Source: Deltaproteobacteria bacterium (GTDB lineage Bacteria > Myxococcota_A > Polyangia > Polyangiales > Ga0077539). Taken from it: 64,000 nucleotides of DNA. Under the pieces are notes generated by a model. It worked only from the letters and a program-made list of their open reading frames with translations. It was not told where the DNA came from and did no database searches. Made by a program: the position numbers and the translations under genes. Positions within the stretch are counted from its first letter, which is position 1, and every line of letters starts with the position of its first letter. Where the stretch lies: positions 1 through 64,000 of the forward strand of contig CANJUR010000002.1 of assembly GCA_947477565.1 (NCBI GenBank), in the 5' to 3' direction. Positions 1 through 9,765 of the stretch are shown here, one piece after another.

Positions 1-1
1 G

Positions 2-1759
2 ACGCGCTTCGACAATCCCGTAGCGACCGATGATCACGGCGCGCTTGAAAACCCGGCAATTCATAATCCCCACGGCCCGCCCGAGCTGGGCCCGCTGCAC
101 CTCCGCGCCACCTCCGCGCGGGACAGCATCGCCCGGGCCCGGGCGCTTCTCGGCGTCAGCGACGAAGCGCTTCGCACCAACACCGGCCTCGGCGTGGCGG
201 GCGCCGCCGCAGTGCTGGCCGAGCTTGGCGCGCAGACCGGGGCCGACCCCGACGACCTCGCTTCCTGGGCCGAAGCCGTCGCGCGCTACTCCGGCCTGCG
301 CGACCGTGTGATGCAGGTCTCCTACGCGTCGCAGGTGTTCGCGACGCTGCGCGCGGGCGTCGCCGAGCGGTCGTTTACCGGGGAGAGTATTCGCCTCGCC
401 GCGCACCCCTCGCTCGGGGCCGCGGAGGAGCGTCTCGGGGTCACCCAGGCGGTGTCTGCAAGCGCGGACTACGGCCCGGCGCACTGGGTCGCCGCGTCGA
501 GCCGCAACTACACCAACGGGCGCACCGGCGGGAGCATCCAGTACATCGTCATCCACACGATGCAGGGCTCCTACGGCGGGTCGATCTCGTGGTTTCAGAA
601 CCCGACGTCGGGGGCGACGGCGCACTACATGGTGCGGTCGTCCGACGGGGACATCACGCAGATGGTCGATGAGAGCGACACGGCCTGGCACGCCGGTAAC
701 TGGAACATCAACCAGCGCTCCATCGGCATCGAGCACGAGGGCTTCGTGGCCGCTCCGGCGCGTTGGTACACGGAGGCGATGTACGCCTCGAGCGCGCGAC
801 TCGTGCGCACGCTCTGCGACCGCTATCGCATCCCCATCGATCGGGCGCACATCATCGGGCACTATCAGGTTCCGACGAGTGGCAACGGGGCGCCCTGCGG
901 AACGACGGCCACCAACTGCGGCGGCGCGGGCGGCCACACCGACCCCGGCAACGGCGGCACCGCCTGGAACTGGACCCACTTCCTCGACCTCGTGCGCGGC
1001 AGCGGAACGGTCACTCCCCCTCCCCCGGCCACTCCCGCCTACGCGGCGACGTTTGTCGGCGGGAGTTGCCCCACCACCGCGACCTCCGGCGACCGTCCCG
1101 TCGCGTGGTTTGAGTTCCGCAACACCGGCACTGCGACCTGGACCATCACCGGCACTCGACTCGGCACCACCGGGCCGCGCGATCACAACGGCGTCTTCTT
1201 CGACACGGCCAACTGGGTCGGGCGCAACCGCCCATCCGGCGTCGATCACTCCACGGCGCCCGGCGCGGTGGGCCGCTTCTCCTTCGTGCTGGGAGTCCCC
1301 GCGGTCACCACCGCGACGACCCTCACGGAGACCTACGGCCCGTTGCAGGAGAGCGTCACCTGGTTTGGCGGCGACACCTCCGCGCGCTGCTCCATCCGAG
1401 TGAGTCCGGTGACTCCGCCAGCGATGACCGATGCAGGCACGGTGATGCCAACGGATGTTCCGCCGGTCGATGCGGGCGCGCCCGCGGACGCAGGGTCAAC
1501 GACACCCGACGATGCCGGCGAGGCGACGGACGCCAGTGAACCCGTAGACGCTGAAAGCAAGGCTCCCGATGCGGGCAGCGGAGATCCCTCGAAGAGCGAC
1601 GGCGGACTCATCGGCGACGAGAGCACCGACACCCCCACCGGCGTGCTGGAGGGCGGATGCACAACCTCCCCCGGAGGCGGTCGCTCGGGCCTCCCGGGCG
1701 GGCTCGGACTCGCGGCGCTCGCCCTCTTCGCGAGCGTCCGACGACGCCGTCGCAACTAG
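2..1759 (+). CDS. N-acetylmuramoyl-L-alanine amidase with Ig-like domain and MYXO-CTERM tail (5' truncated)
   Basis: The frame is open to the left edge, so the N-terminus (presumably with a signal peptide) lies outside the window; the GTG at 194 is internal. An N-terminal helical region is followed (about nt 536-1000) by an Amidase_2/PGRP domain: IVIHTMQG carries the first zinc His, WHAGN and IGIEHEGF are typical core motifs, and GGHTDPG carries the late His. The family cleaves the amide between MurNAc and the stem peptide. Next comes a domain of about 110 residues (nt 1040-1410, NTGTATW, TRLGTTGPRDH, TETYG) resembling NBR1-type Ig-like domains, then an Asp/Ala/Pro linker, then a Gly-Cys motif, one hydrophobic helix and RRRRRN, which is a MYXO-CTERM sorting signal. 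The same Ig-like domain and tail occur in the protein at 8410-9759. Likely a surface-sorted cell-wall hydrolase; amidase call firm, substrate inferred. Confidence 0.88.
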   Translation, partial: TRFDNPVATDDHGALENPAIHNPHGPPELGPLHLRATSARDSIARARALLGVSDEALRTNTGLGVAGAAAVLAELGAQTGADPDDLASWAEAVARYSGLRDRVMQVSYASQVFATLRAGVAERSFTGESIRLAAHPSLGAAEERLGVTQAVSASADYGPAHWVAASSRNYTNGRTGGSIQYIVIHTMQGSYGGSISWFQNPTSGATAHYMVRSSDGDITQMVDESDTAWHAGNWNINQRSIGIEHEGFVAAPARWYTEAMYASSARLVRTLCDRYRIPIDRAHIIGHYQVPTSGNGAPCGTTATNCGGAGGHTDPGNGGTAWNWTHFLDLVRGSGTVTPPPPATPAYAATFVGGSCPTTATSGDRPVAWFEFRNTGTATWTITGTRLGTTGPRDHNGVFFDTANWVGRNRPSGVDHSTAPGAVGRFSFVLGVPAVTTATTLTETYGPLQESVTWFGGDTSARCSIRVSPVTPPAMTDAGTVMPTDVPPVDAGAPADAGSTTPDDAGEATDASEPVDAESKAPDAGSGDPSKSDGGLIGDESTDTPTGVLEGGCTTSPGGGRSGLPGGLGLAALALFASVRRRRRN

Positions 1760-3030
1760 TTCACCTCACGAACCATCTCGGGCTGCGCACGCAAGGCCAC
1801 GGTCGAAACGTCCGACGGCACACGCAGCCTCTTCTCCACCAGCGCCAGCAAGAGCGGCAGCGTCACGAACATCGTGATCGTGACCGTCACGACCCGCGGC
1901 ATGCCACTCATTCGGTGATCGCTTCCCTCGGTGAGGAGCAACGTCGAGAGCATCGCGCCAAAGGCTGACGATCCATGCTGCACCGCGCTCTGCAGTGACA
2001 TGAAGCGCGCACGTTCGATGGGCGACGGAACCTTCGAAGCGACGGTCTGCATCGCGATGTTTCGGAAGCCCATCGCGCTCATCCAGAGCATGAAGACGGC
2101 GAGCACGGGCATCCACGGGGCGGCGCGGCCGAAGCCCTCGAAGACCACCCAGGCGACGAGAAAGGTAGCTGGCGTGGCGACGCGCAGACCGCCGAAGCGA
2201 TCGACCATACGCCCCGCGAACTGGAGCGTCACGAAGGAGCAAACGCCGCCGCAGAGGTAGAGCAACCCGAGGTGATCCCGGGGGTATCCGAGGTTGTGAA
2301 TCAGGTACGGAGAGATGTTCGGGATGAGAACGAAGCCGCCGAGGGTGGCGCAGGCGTTCATTGCGTAGGCGAGCAGCACCGTCGGATTGCGCAGGAGGTC
2401 GAGCGTGCCTGGCGGAGTCCCCGCGGCGGGATCATCGGTCTGCGAGGCGCCGCGCTCGAGGTGGGATCGCAGCGGCGGGAGCAGCGCCGCACCGACTGCA
2501 GTAGCCACGAGACCGAGCGACGCCACGGCGAAGAAGGGCAGACGCCACCCGCCGCGCCGCGCGAGTTCGAGGCCCAGCGGAACGCCGAAAACAGAGGCGA
2601 GCGAGAAGGCCCCCATCACCACGCCCATCGCCTTGCCACGGCGCGCCGCGGGCACCGTGTCGGCGATGATGGACATGGAGACCGCGGTGGCCGGCCCGCC
2701 GAACGCACCTGCGATGACGCGCGCGACGAGCAGGGTGGTGAAGCCTCGCGCGAAGCCGCCGAGGACGGTGCCGACGACGAGGCCGAGCATCGTAGCGAGG
2801 AGCGCCTGGCGACGCCCGAAGCGGTCGAGGAAGAGCGAGCAGGCGAGGCCGGAGAGCATCGCAGAGAGGGTGTAACTGCCGCCGATGAGGCCGAGGCGCG
2901 AGAGCGGAATGCCCAGCGCAGCAGCGAAATCGGGACCCATCGGCATCACCATCATGAAGTCGAGGATGTTGACGAACTGCACCATCGCAACGAGGAGAAT
3001 GAGGGCGCGCTCGGACGTCTGGCGTTTCAT
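1756..3030 (-). CDS. Major facilitator superfamily transporter (DHA1-like)
   Basis: A 424-residue hydrophobic protein with about 12 predicted membrane spans. The MFS loop 2-3 signature is present as DRFGRRQ (about residue 70), followed by the helix 4-5 pattern with RVIAGAFGG and RRGKAMGVVMG. This matches drug:H+ antiporter (DHA1) or sugar-efflux type carriers; the substrate cannot be read from the sequence. The start at 3030 (MKRQTSER) is preferred over an in-frame start at 3093 because the longer form adds a polar stretch before the first helix. The gene converges on the amidase gene, and the two stop codons share the palindrome CTAG at 1756-1759. It is divergent from the DsbA-like gene at 3122. 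Confidence 0.85.
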   Translation of the reverse strand: MKRQTSERALILLVAMVQFVNILDFMMVMPMGPDFAAALGIPLSRLGLIGGSYTLSAMLSGLACSLFLDRFGRRQALLATMLGLVVGTVLGGFARGFTTLLVARVIAGAFGGPATAVSMSIIADTVPAARRGKAMGVVMGAFSLASVFGVPLGLELARRGGWRLPFFAVASLGLVATAVGAALLPPLRSHLERGASQTDDPAAGTPPGTLDLLRNPTVLLAYAMNACATLGGFVLIPNISPYLIHNLGYPRDHLGLLYLCGGVCSFVTLQFAGRMVDRFGGLRVATPATFLVAWVVFEGFGRAAPWMPVLAVFMLWMSAMGFRNIAMQTVASKVPSPIERARFMSLQSAVQHGSSAFGAMLSTLLLTEGSDHRMSGMPRVVTVTITMFVTLPLLLALVEKRLRVPSDVSTVALRAQPEMVREVN

Positions 3031-3121
3031 GGAATGCGGCGACTCATAAACCTGGCGCGCGTGCTGCGCCAACGTTGTCTGACTGGTCCGCAAGGGCGCG
3101 GTGGCCTATAGATTTGCGCCC

Positions 3122-3823
3122 ATGAAGACCCTCAAGATGGATGTCTGGTCCGACATCGCGTGCCCCTGGTGCTACGTCGGCAAGCGCAGGCTCGAGGCTG
3201 CGCTCGCGGAGTTTCCGCACCGCGATGCAGTCGCCATCACCTGGCACTCCTTCGAGCTCGATCCGTCGGCACCGCCGGTGCAGCCCGCGACGCCGTCCTA
3301 CACCGAACGCCTCGCGAAAAAGTACGGCCGCTCCGTCGCGCATGCGCAAGGCATGATCGACAACATGACCAGGGTGGCCGCGGTGGACGGCCTCGATCTG
3401 CGCTTTGATCGGGTGCGCGCGGGCAACACCTTCGACGCTCACCGACTGCTCCATCTGGCCGCCGCGAAGGGCGTGCAGGGCACCATGAAAGAGCGACTCC
3501 TGCGCGCCTACATGACCGAAGGCGAGTCCATCGGCGAGCCCGAGGTGCTCACCCGACTGGCGACGGAGGTCGGCCTCGATGAGGCCGAGGTGCGCGCGAT
3601 GCTCGCAAGCGACGCGTACTCCGCGGAGGTGCGCGCGGACGAGAGCAACGCACGAGACATCGGCATCAACGGCGTTCCGTTCTTCGCGGTGGCCGATCGC
3701 TATGGCGTGTCTGGCGCGCAGCCCGCGGAAGTGCTTCTCGAGGTGCTCACGAAGGCCTGGGACGACCTCGCCGCTGCGCCCGAGACGGCGGGCGAAGTCT
3801 GCGGCCCGGACGGCTGCGCCTGA
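3122..3823 (+). CDS. DsbA-family (FrnE-like) thiol oxidoreductase
   Basis: A 233-residue protein with a thioredoxin-fold active site CPWC at residues 14-17, directly after the first strand (MKTLKMDVWSDIACPWC). The helical insertion and the GINGVPFFAV segment with its cis-Pro are typical of the DsbA/FrnE and 2-hydroxychromene-2-carboxylate isomerase group. There is no signal peptide, so it is probably cytoplasmic, as FrnE proteins are. FrnE homologues act as disulfide isomerases or oxidoreductases, often in stress defence; the partner here is unknown. ATG at 3122 is chosen because the fold begins there; an alternative in-frame start at 3101 only adds MAYRFAP. The C-terminus carries two extra Cys (EVCGPDGCA). 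It ends 7 bp from the convergent regulator gene. Confidence 0.86.
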   Translation: MKTLKMDVWSDIACPWCYVGKRRLEAALAEFPHRDAVAITWHSFELDPSAPPVQPATPSYTERLAKKYGRSVAHAQGMIDNMTRVAAVDGLDLRFDRVRAGNTFDAHRLLHLAAAKGVQGTMKERLLRAYMTEGESIGEPEVLTRLATEVGLDEAEVRAMLASDAYSAEVRADESNARDIGINGVPFFAVADRYGVSGAQPAEVLLEVLTKAWDDLAAAPETAGEVCGPDGCA

Positions 3824-3830
3824 GCAGCGC

Positions 3831-5288
3831 TCAACCCTTGCGGGCCGACGTGTAGATCGTCGGTCCGCGGACGTTCTCGTCGATGCTCAGCGGGTGGCGC
3901 ACGGAGGGATGCGCACGTTGGGCGCAGTTGTTTCGCTCGCAACTACGGCAGGTTACGCCGACCTCGATGGGAATGCGGTCGTTGCTCAGGTCGAGTCCGT
4001 CCGCGTAGACGAGCGCGCTCGCGTGCTCGACGGTGCACCCGAGCCCGATGGCCTGCAGCGGGTGCTGGTGGAGGTACCCCGTGGCGTCCTTCTGAACCGT
4101 GCGCGCGAGGCAGAAATACTTCTGCCCATCAGGCATCACCGACACCTGGATGCGAATCATCCCAGGGGTGTTGAAGGCGACGAATACGTTCCATTTCGGG
4201 CAGGCGCCGGAGAAGCGCGCGAAGCCGATGCCCGAGGCAGAGAAGCGCTTGGAGATGTTGCCCGCCACGTCGATGCGCAGCATGTGAAACGGCACCCCTT
4301 CAGACCCCTGGCGTCGCAGGGTCGTCACGCGGTGGCACACCTGCTCGAAGCCCACGCGAAAGCGCCGCCCCAGTACGTCCAGGTCGTAGCGCTCGTCCTG
4401 CGCCGCGCGCAGAAATCCCGCGTACGGCATCAGCACCGCCGAGGCCGCGTAGTTGGCGAGCGCTACCCGCGCGAGCGCCCGCGACTCCGGCGACGTGAGC
4501 AGCGGATCCTCGCAGAGCCGCTCAAGCTCGGCTCGCGCCTCGAGCAGCCCGATCTGGTGTGCGAGCTGAAACGACCGGCTGCGCGTGGGCAGCAACTCCG
4601 ACAAGTACAACCGACGGCTCGCCGGATCGTACCGCCGCAACGTGCCGCGCCCGTCTACCGAGCGCACCACCGTCACCTCGATTCCGTGCGTCCGCTGGAG
4701 CCACTGGGCCAGGCCGCGGTACATGTCGTCGGTCTCGAGCCGCGCCTCGCGCACCAGCCGCTCAGCCTCGATCTCCAACCCTGGGAAGTGGTTCATTCGC
4801 GCCTGGATCAGGTCGTTGACCTCCTCCGTGGGCGCGCGGGAAAGCGTGACTGCCCCCGCCTCGTCGTCGTGCATCCGCGCGGCCAGCGTGTCCGTCGACT
4901 CTCGCGCGCTCTTGTACGCACGGTAAAGCGACAGCACCGCCTGCGCCGCGTTGGGCGCCGCTGCCACCAGTTCGCGCACGTCCGCGTTGGTCAGCCCGTT
5001 GGGCTCGAATAGCGGATCACCGAACACCTCCCGCAGCGCCTGCTCGGCCCGCGTGTCTACGTCCGAGGAGAACGCGCCCAGTTCGACCCCCAGCTCGCTC
5101 GCCACGCGCAGGAGAAGCATCGCCGGGAGCGGCCGCTTGTTGGCCTCGATGAGATTCAGGTAGCTGCCGGAGATGCCCAGACGCTCGGCGAGTTGCGCCT
5201 GCGACACCTCGCGCTGCCGACGCATCGCCCGAACCTTCTCCCCGAGCCGCGCCATGTCTCCATGCTTCATCGCCTTCCTGTCGGCCAT
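3831..5288 (-). CDS. ScfR/RamB-type XRE transcriptional regulator (glyoxylate/short-chain fatty acid)
   Basis: A 485-residue regulator. Residues about 15-70 form an XRE helix-turn-helix (VSQAQLAERLGISGSYLNLIE). A central region resembles the IrrE/ImmA-like peptidase fold, with HQIGLLEARAELE in place of a classical HExxH, so protease activity is unlikely. The C-terminus is the short-chain-fatty-acid regulator (DUF2083) domain ending in a Cys cluster, CRSCERNNCAQRAHP. Actinobacterial members (RamB and relatives) control isocitrate lyase and acetate or propionate genes. Here the gene is divergent from aceB-aceA, which strongly suggests it controls the glyoxylate shunt; that link is inference from position plus family. 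The 120-bp intergenic region probably holds its operator. Confidence 0.88.
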   Translation of the reverse strand: MADRKAMKHGDMARLGEKVRAMRRQREVSQAQLAERLGISGSYLNLIEANKRPLPAMLLLRVASELGVELGAFSSDVDTRAEQALREVFGDPLFEPNGLTNADVRELVAAAPNAAQAVLSLYRAYKSARESTDTLAARMHDDEAGAVTLSRAPTEEVNDLIQARMNHFPGLEIEAERLVREARLETDDMYRGLAQWLQRTHGIEVTVVRSVDGRGTLRRYDPASRRLYLSELLPTRSRSFQLAHQIGLLEARAELERLCEDPLLTSPESRALARVALANYAASAVLMPYAGFLRAAQDERYDLDVLGRRFRVGFEQVCHRVTTLRRQGSEGVPFHMLRIDVAGNISKRFSASGIGFARFSGACPKWNVFVAFNTPGMIRIQVSVMPDGQKYFCLARTVQKDATGYLHQHPLQAIGLGCTVEHASALVYADGLDLSNDRIPIEVGVTCRSCERNNCAQRAHPSVRHPLSIDENVRGPTIYTSARKG

Positions 5289-5407
5289 CGGTGGTCAGCG
5301 ATCTTTACCAATCAAGTGCCGTGATTGACAAACATTGACACCGAAAACCAATGATTTTCCTGCGGAACCTTGTCGATCTTGACCGATTGACTAACAGTCC
5401 GGGGACG
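5289..5407. promoter_or_regulatory. Divergent regulatory region between ScfR-type regulator and aceB
   Basis: This AT-richer gap separates the regulator from the glyoxylate-shunt genes. It contains an exact direct repeat ATTGACA at 5324-5330 and 5334-5340, spaced 10 bp (one helical turn), with a related GATTGAC at 5385-5391. These are candidate operator half-sites for the regulator. TTGACA inside the repeats also resembles a sigma-70 -35 element, but I see no convincing -10 at the right spacing. A purine run (GGGGA, 5401-5405) just before 5408 can serve as the aceB ribosome-binding site. Confidence 0.45.
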
Positions 5408-6994
<1,587 letters not shown>

Positions 6995-7049
6995 ATCGAT
7001 CTTTCAACGGACCACAAGACCGATTTTCAATAAGGGAAGAGAAGCACCC

Positions 7050-8330
7050 ATGAGCAACGACCAGTTCAGCCCCAATGAGTACATTAGCGACGTGGTACCG
7101 GGCCGTTTTGACGGCATCCACCGAAGCTACAAGATCGCCGACGTGCAGAAGCTCCGCGGCAGCCTGCGTATCGAGCACACGCTGGCGCAACGCGGCTCGC
7201 GCAAGCTCTGGGAGATGCTGAAGACGGAGCCCTACGTGCACGCGCTCGGGGCCCTCACGGGCAACCAGGGTGTGCAGCAGGTGCGCGCGGGGCTCAAGGC
7301 GATCTACCTCTCGGGCTGGCAGGTCGCGGCGGACGCCAACTCGGCGGGGCAGATGTACCCCGATCAGTCGCTCTACCCCGTCGATAGCGTCCCGGCGGTG
7401 GTGAAGAAGATCAACCAGTCACTGCAGCGCGCCGACCAGATCGATCACTCCGAAGGAAACCACAATCGCGACTGGTACGCGCCCATCATGGCCGACGCGG
7501 AGGCAGGATTCGGCGGTCCGCTCAATGCCTATGAGTTGATGCGCGCGATGATCGAAGCCGGCGCGTCCGGCGTCCACTTCGAGGACCAACTCGCCTCGGA
7601 GAAGAAGTGCGGCCACATGGGCGGCAAGGTGCTTGTCCCGACGTCGCAGTTTCTCCGCTCGCTCACCGCTGCGCGCCTCGCCGCCGACGTGATGGACGTC
7701 CCCACGCTGCTCGTCGCCCGCACGGACGCCGACAGCGCCAAACTGCTCCTCTCGGACGTCGACGAGCGCGACCATGCGTTTATCGACAAGAGCCTCGGGC
7801 GCACGGCGGAAGGCTTCTATCACCTCAAGGGTGGCATCGAGTGCTCCATCTCCCGCGCGCTCTCCTACGCCAGCATCGCCGACCTCCTCTGGTGCGAGAC
7901 CAGCACTCCCGACCTCGCGCAGGCGAGGCAGTTCGCCGAAGGGGTGCACAAGCACTTCCCGGGCAAGATGCTCGCCTACAACTGCTCTCCCAGCTTCAAC
8001 TGGAAGAAGAACCTCGACGACTCGACGATCGCCAAATTCCAGCGTGAACTCGGGGCGATGGGGTACAAGTTCCAGTTCGTGACGCTGGCTGGATTCCACA
8101 CGCTCAACCACTCGATGTACTCGCTCGCCAACGACTACCGCGAGCGAGGAATGGCGGCGTACTCGGAGTTTCAGCAGAAGGAGTTCGACTCGGAGAAGAT
8201 CGGCTACACCGCGACTCGGCACCAGCGCGAGGTCGGCACTGGCTACTTCGATGAGGTCGCACAGGTGATCTCCGGCGGCAAGGCCAGCACCCTCGCGCTG
8301 CACGGCTCGACGGAAGAAGCACAGTTCTGA
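7050..8330 (+). CDS. aceA: Isocitrate lyase
   Basis: A 426-residue enzyme that splits isocitrate into succinate and glyoxylate, feeding the malate synthase encoded just upstream. The catalytic signature KKCGHMGGK is present with the nucleophilic Cys at residue 187. Further family motifs are [29 protein letters not shown] and [12 protein letters not shown] at 7050 follows a strong AAGGGAAGAGAAG ribosome-binding site; the frame is open further upstream but that part overlaps aceB and has no family match. With aceB and the divergent ScfR-type regulator it forms a complete, locally regulated glyoxylate-shunt unit for growth on acetate or fatty acids. Confidence 0.96.
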   Translation: MSNDQFSPNEYISDVVPGRFDGIHRSYKIADVQKLRGSLRIEHTLAQRGSRKLWEMLKTEPYVHALGALTGNQGVQQVRAGLKAIYLSGWQVAADANSAGQMYPDQSLYPVDSVPAVVKKINQSLQRADQIDHSEGNHNRDWYAPIMADAEAGFGGPLNAYELMRAMIEAGASGVHFEDQLASEKKCGHMGGKVLVPTSQFLRSLTAARLAADVMDVPTLLVARTDADSAKLLLSDVDERDHAFIDKSLGRTAEGFYHLKGGIECSISRALSYASIADLLWCETSTPDLAQARQFAEGVHKHFPGKMLAYNCSPSFNWKKNLDDSTIAKFQRELGAMGYKFQFVTLAGFHTLNHSMYSLANDYRERGMAAYSEFQQKEFDSEKIGYTATRHQREVGTGYFDEVAQVISGGKASTLALHGSTEEAQF

Positions 8331-8409
8331 CGCGTCCCTCCCCGCGCGGTTGACCCGACGCCTTTCCAGGCAGTCCCCACCTCAGGCATCCTCCGCCGCG
8401 CACCCTCTC

Positions 8410-9759
8410 ATGCGCCACCCCATCGCCATCGCCCTGTCCCTCTTCGCCTCCGCCTCCGCGACCTCTGCGCAGTCCGTGGCCACCGTCGCCGCGCGCGGAC
8501 AATGCAGCACCGCAGGCGTGGTGGGCATTTCGCGACAGCTCGTGGATACACAGGTGTGTATGTTTCCCGGCGTCTTCGTCAGCGCTGCGCCGCACGCGGG
8601 CATCACGCTCTCCGAAGCGCGCATCTTCTCCCTCGCCCAGGCCAGCGCCCGGGACGCCCTCTGGACCGCCGCGCGCACGACCCCACTCACCATCAACTCG
8701 ATGTTTCGCACCCTGGCCGACCAGTACGTGCTCTATCACTCCGGGGGCTGCGGACTCGCTGCGACACCCGGCAACTCCAACCACGAGACAGGCATCGCAG
8801 TGGACCTCGCCAACTGGTCCGCCGCGATGCGCGCGATGATCGGCGCGGGCTGCCGACACCCTTATCCGGGCAGCGATGATGTCCACTTCGACTGCCCCGG
8901 AACAGACCGCCGCGCCGACTCCGTTCGATCTTTCCAGCGCCTCTGGAACATCAACAACCCCGCCGACTCCATTGCCGAGGACGGCGCCTACGGGCCGATG
9001 ACCGCGGCCCGCGTCGCCCGCTCCCCCGCCGGGGGATTCGCCCGAGCCGGGTGCACCGAGCCGCCACCCGCCTACGCCGCGACGCTGGTCACCGTAAGTT
9101 GTCCCCGGGAGGCCACTTCCGGTCAGCGACCAGCCGCCTATGTCGATTATCGCAACACCGGAACAGCCACCTGGGACATCACCAACACGCGACTTGGAAC
9201 AACCGGTCCGCGCGACCATCGCGGAGCCTTCTTCGACTCCAGCAACTGGATCAACGCGTCGCGGCCCTCCGCCGTCGATCGCGCCACCGCGAGCGGATCC
9301 GTGGGGCGATTCTCCTTTGTGCTAAGCATTCCCGACGTCACCACGGACACCACCGTGAGCGAGACCTATGGGCTCCTGCAGGAGTCCGCGGTGTGGTTCG
9401 GGCCGGCCGACAACGCCGTGCGCTGCGCCGTGCTGGTGCACCCGGCACCCACCGATGCCGGGATCACCGATGTCGGCAGTGGCGATGTCGGGACGTCCGA
9501 TGTCGGGATGTCAGATGTCGGCAATGGCGACGTCGGCAACGGCGATGTCGGCAGTGGCGATGATGCCGGGATGAGCGATGCCGGCGAGGTCGAAGCGGGT
9601 TACGTGCGAGAGGGCGGCGACGGCGGAGACGCTGACCCGATGGGCGGCCTGGACGGCGGTTGCCAGTGCCACACCGGCGTCGGCGCGAAGACGACAAACG
9701 GGGCGTTTGCCCTGTTGGGCGCGGCCCTCGCGATGTCCTGGCGACGACGGCGGCGGTAG
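8410..9759 (+). CDS. VanY-type D,D-carboxypeptidase with peptidoglycan-binding, Ig-like and MYXO-CTERM parts
   Basis: A 449-residue secreted protein. A signal peptide (residues 1 to about 22, ending ATSAQS) is followed by an M15/VanY-like peptidase domain: SNHETGIAVD supplies the SxHxxGxAxD zinc motif and DDVHFDC the later His. A short peptidoglycan-binding-like stretch follows (SVRSFQRLWN, EDGAYGPMTA). Then comes an Ig-like domain closely matching the one in the amidase at 2-1759 (NTGTATW, TRLGTTGPRDH, VGRFSFVL), a repetitive Asp-Val-Gly/Ser-Gly linker, and a MYXO-CTERM tail (GGLDGGC, hydrophobic helix, WRRRRR). It should trim peptide stems in the wall and be sorted to the cell surface. ATG at 8410 is chosen because the signal peptide begins there. 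It converges on the next gene with a 6-bp gap. Confidence 0.85.
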   Translation: MRHPIAIALSLFASASATSAQSVATVAARGQCSTAGVVGISRQLVDTQVCMFPGVFVSAAPHAGITLSEARIFSLAQASARDALWTAARTTPLTINSMFRTLADQYVLYHSGGCGLAATPGNSNHETGIAVDLANWSAAMRAMIGAGCRHPYPGSDDVHFDCPGTDRRADSVRSFQRLWNINNPADSIAEDGAYGPMTAARVARSPAGGFARAGCTEPPPAYAATLVTVSCPREATSGQRPAAYVDYRNTGTATWDITNTRLGTTGPRDHRGAFFDSSNWINASRPSAVDRATASGSVGRFSFVLSIPDVTTDTTVSETYGLLQESAVWFGPADNAVRCAVLVHPAPTDAGITDVGSGDVGTSDVGMSDVGNGDVGNGDVGSGDDAGMSDAGEVEAGYVREGGDGGDADPMGGLDGGCQCHTGVGAKTTNGAFALLGAALAMSWRRRRR

Positions 9760-9765
9760 GGAATC

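Noticed and set aside
5325-5340. TTGACA twice as sigma-70 -35 boxes for aceB.
   Set aside because: No -10-like element is found 16-18 bp downstream of either copy, so an operator role is more likely than a promoter element.
8410-9759. VanY-type peptidase as a vancomycin-resistance gene.
   Set aside because: It is a secreted multi-domain protein with a MYXO-CTERM tail and lies in no van cluster; a wall-remodelling role fits better.
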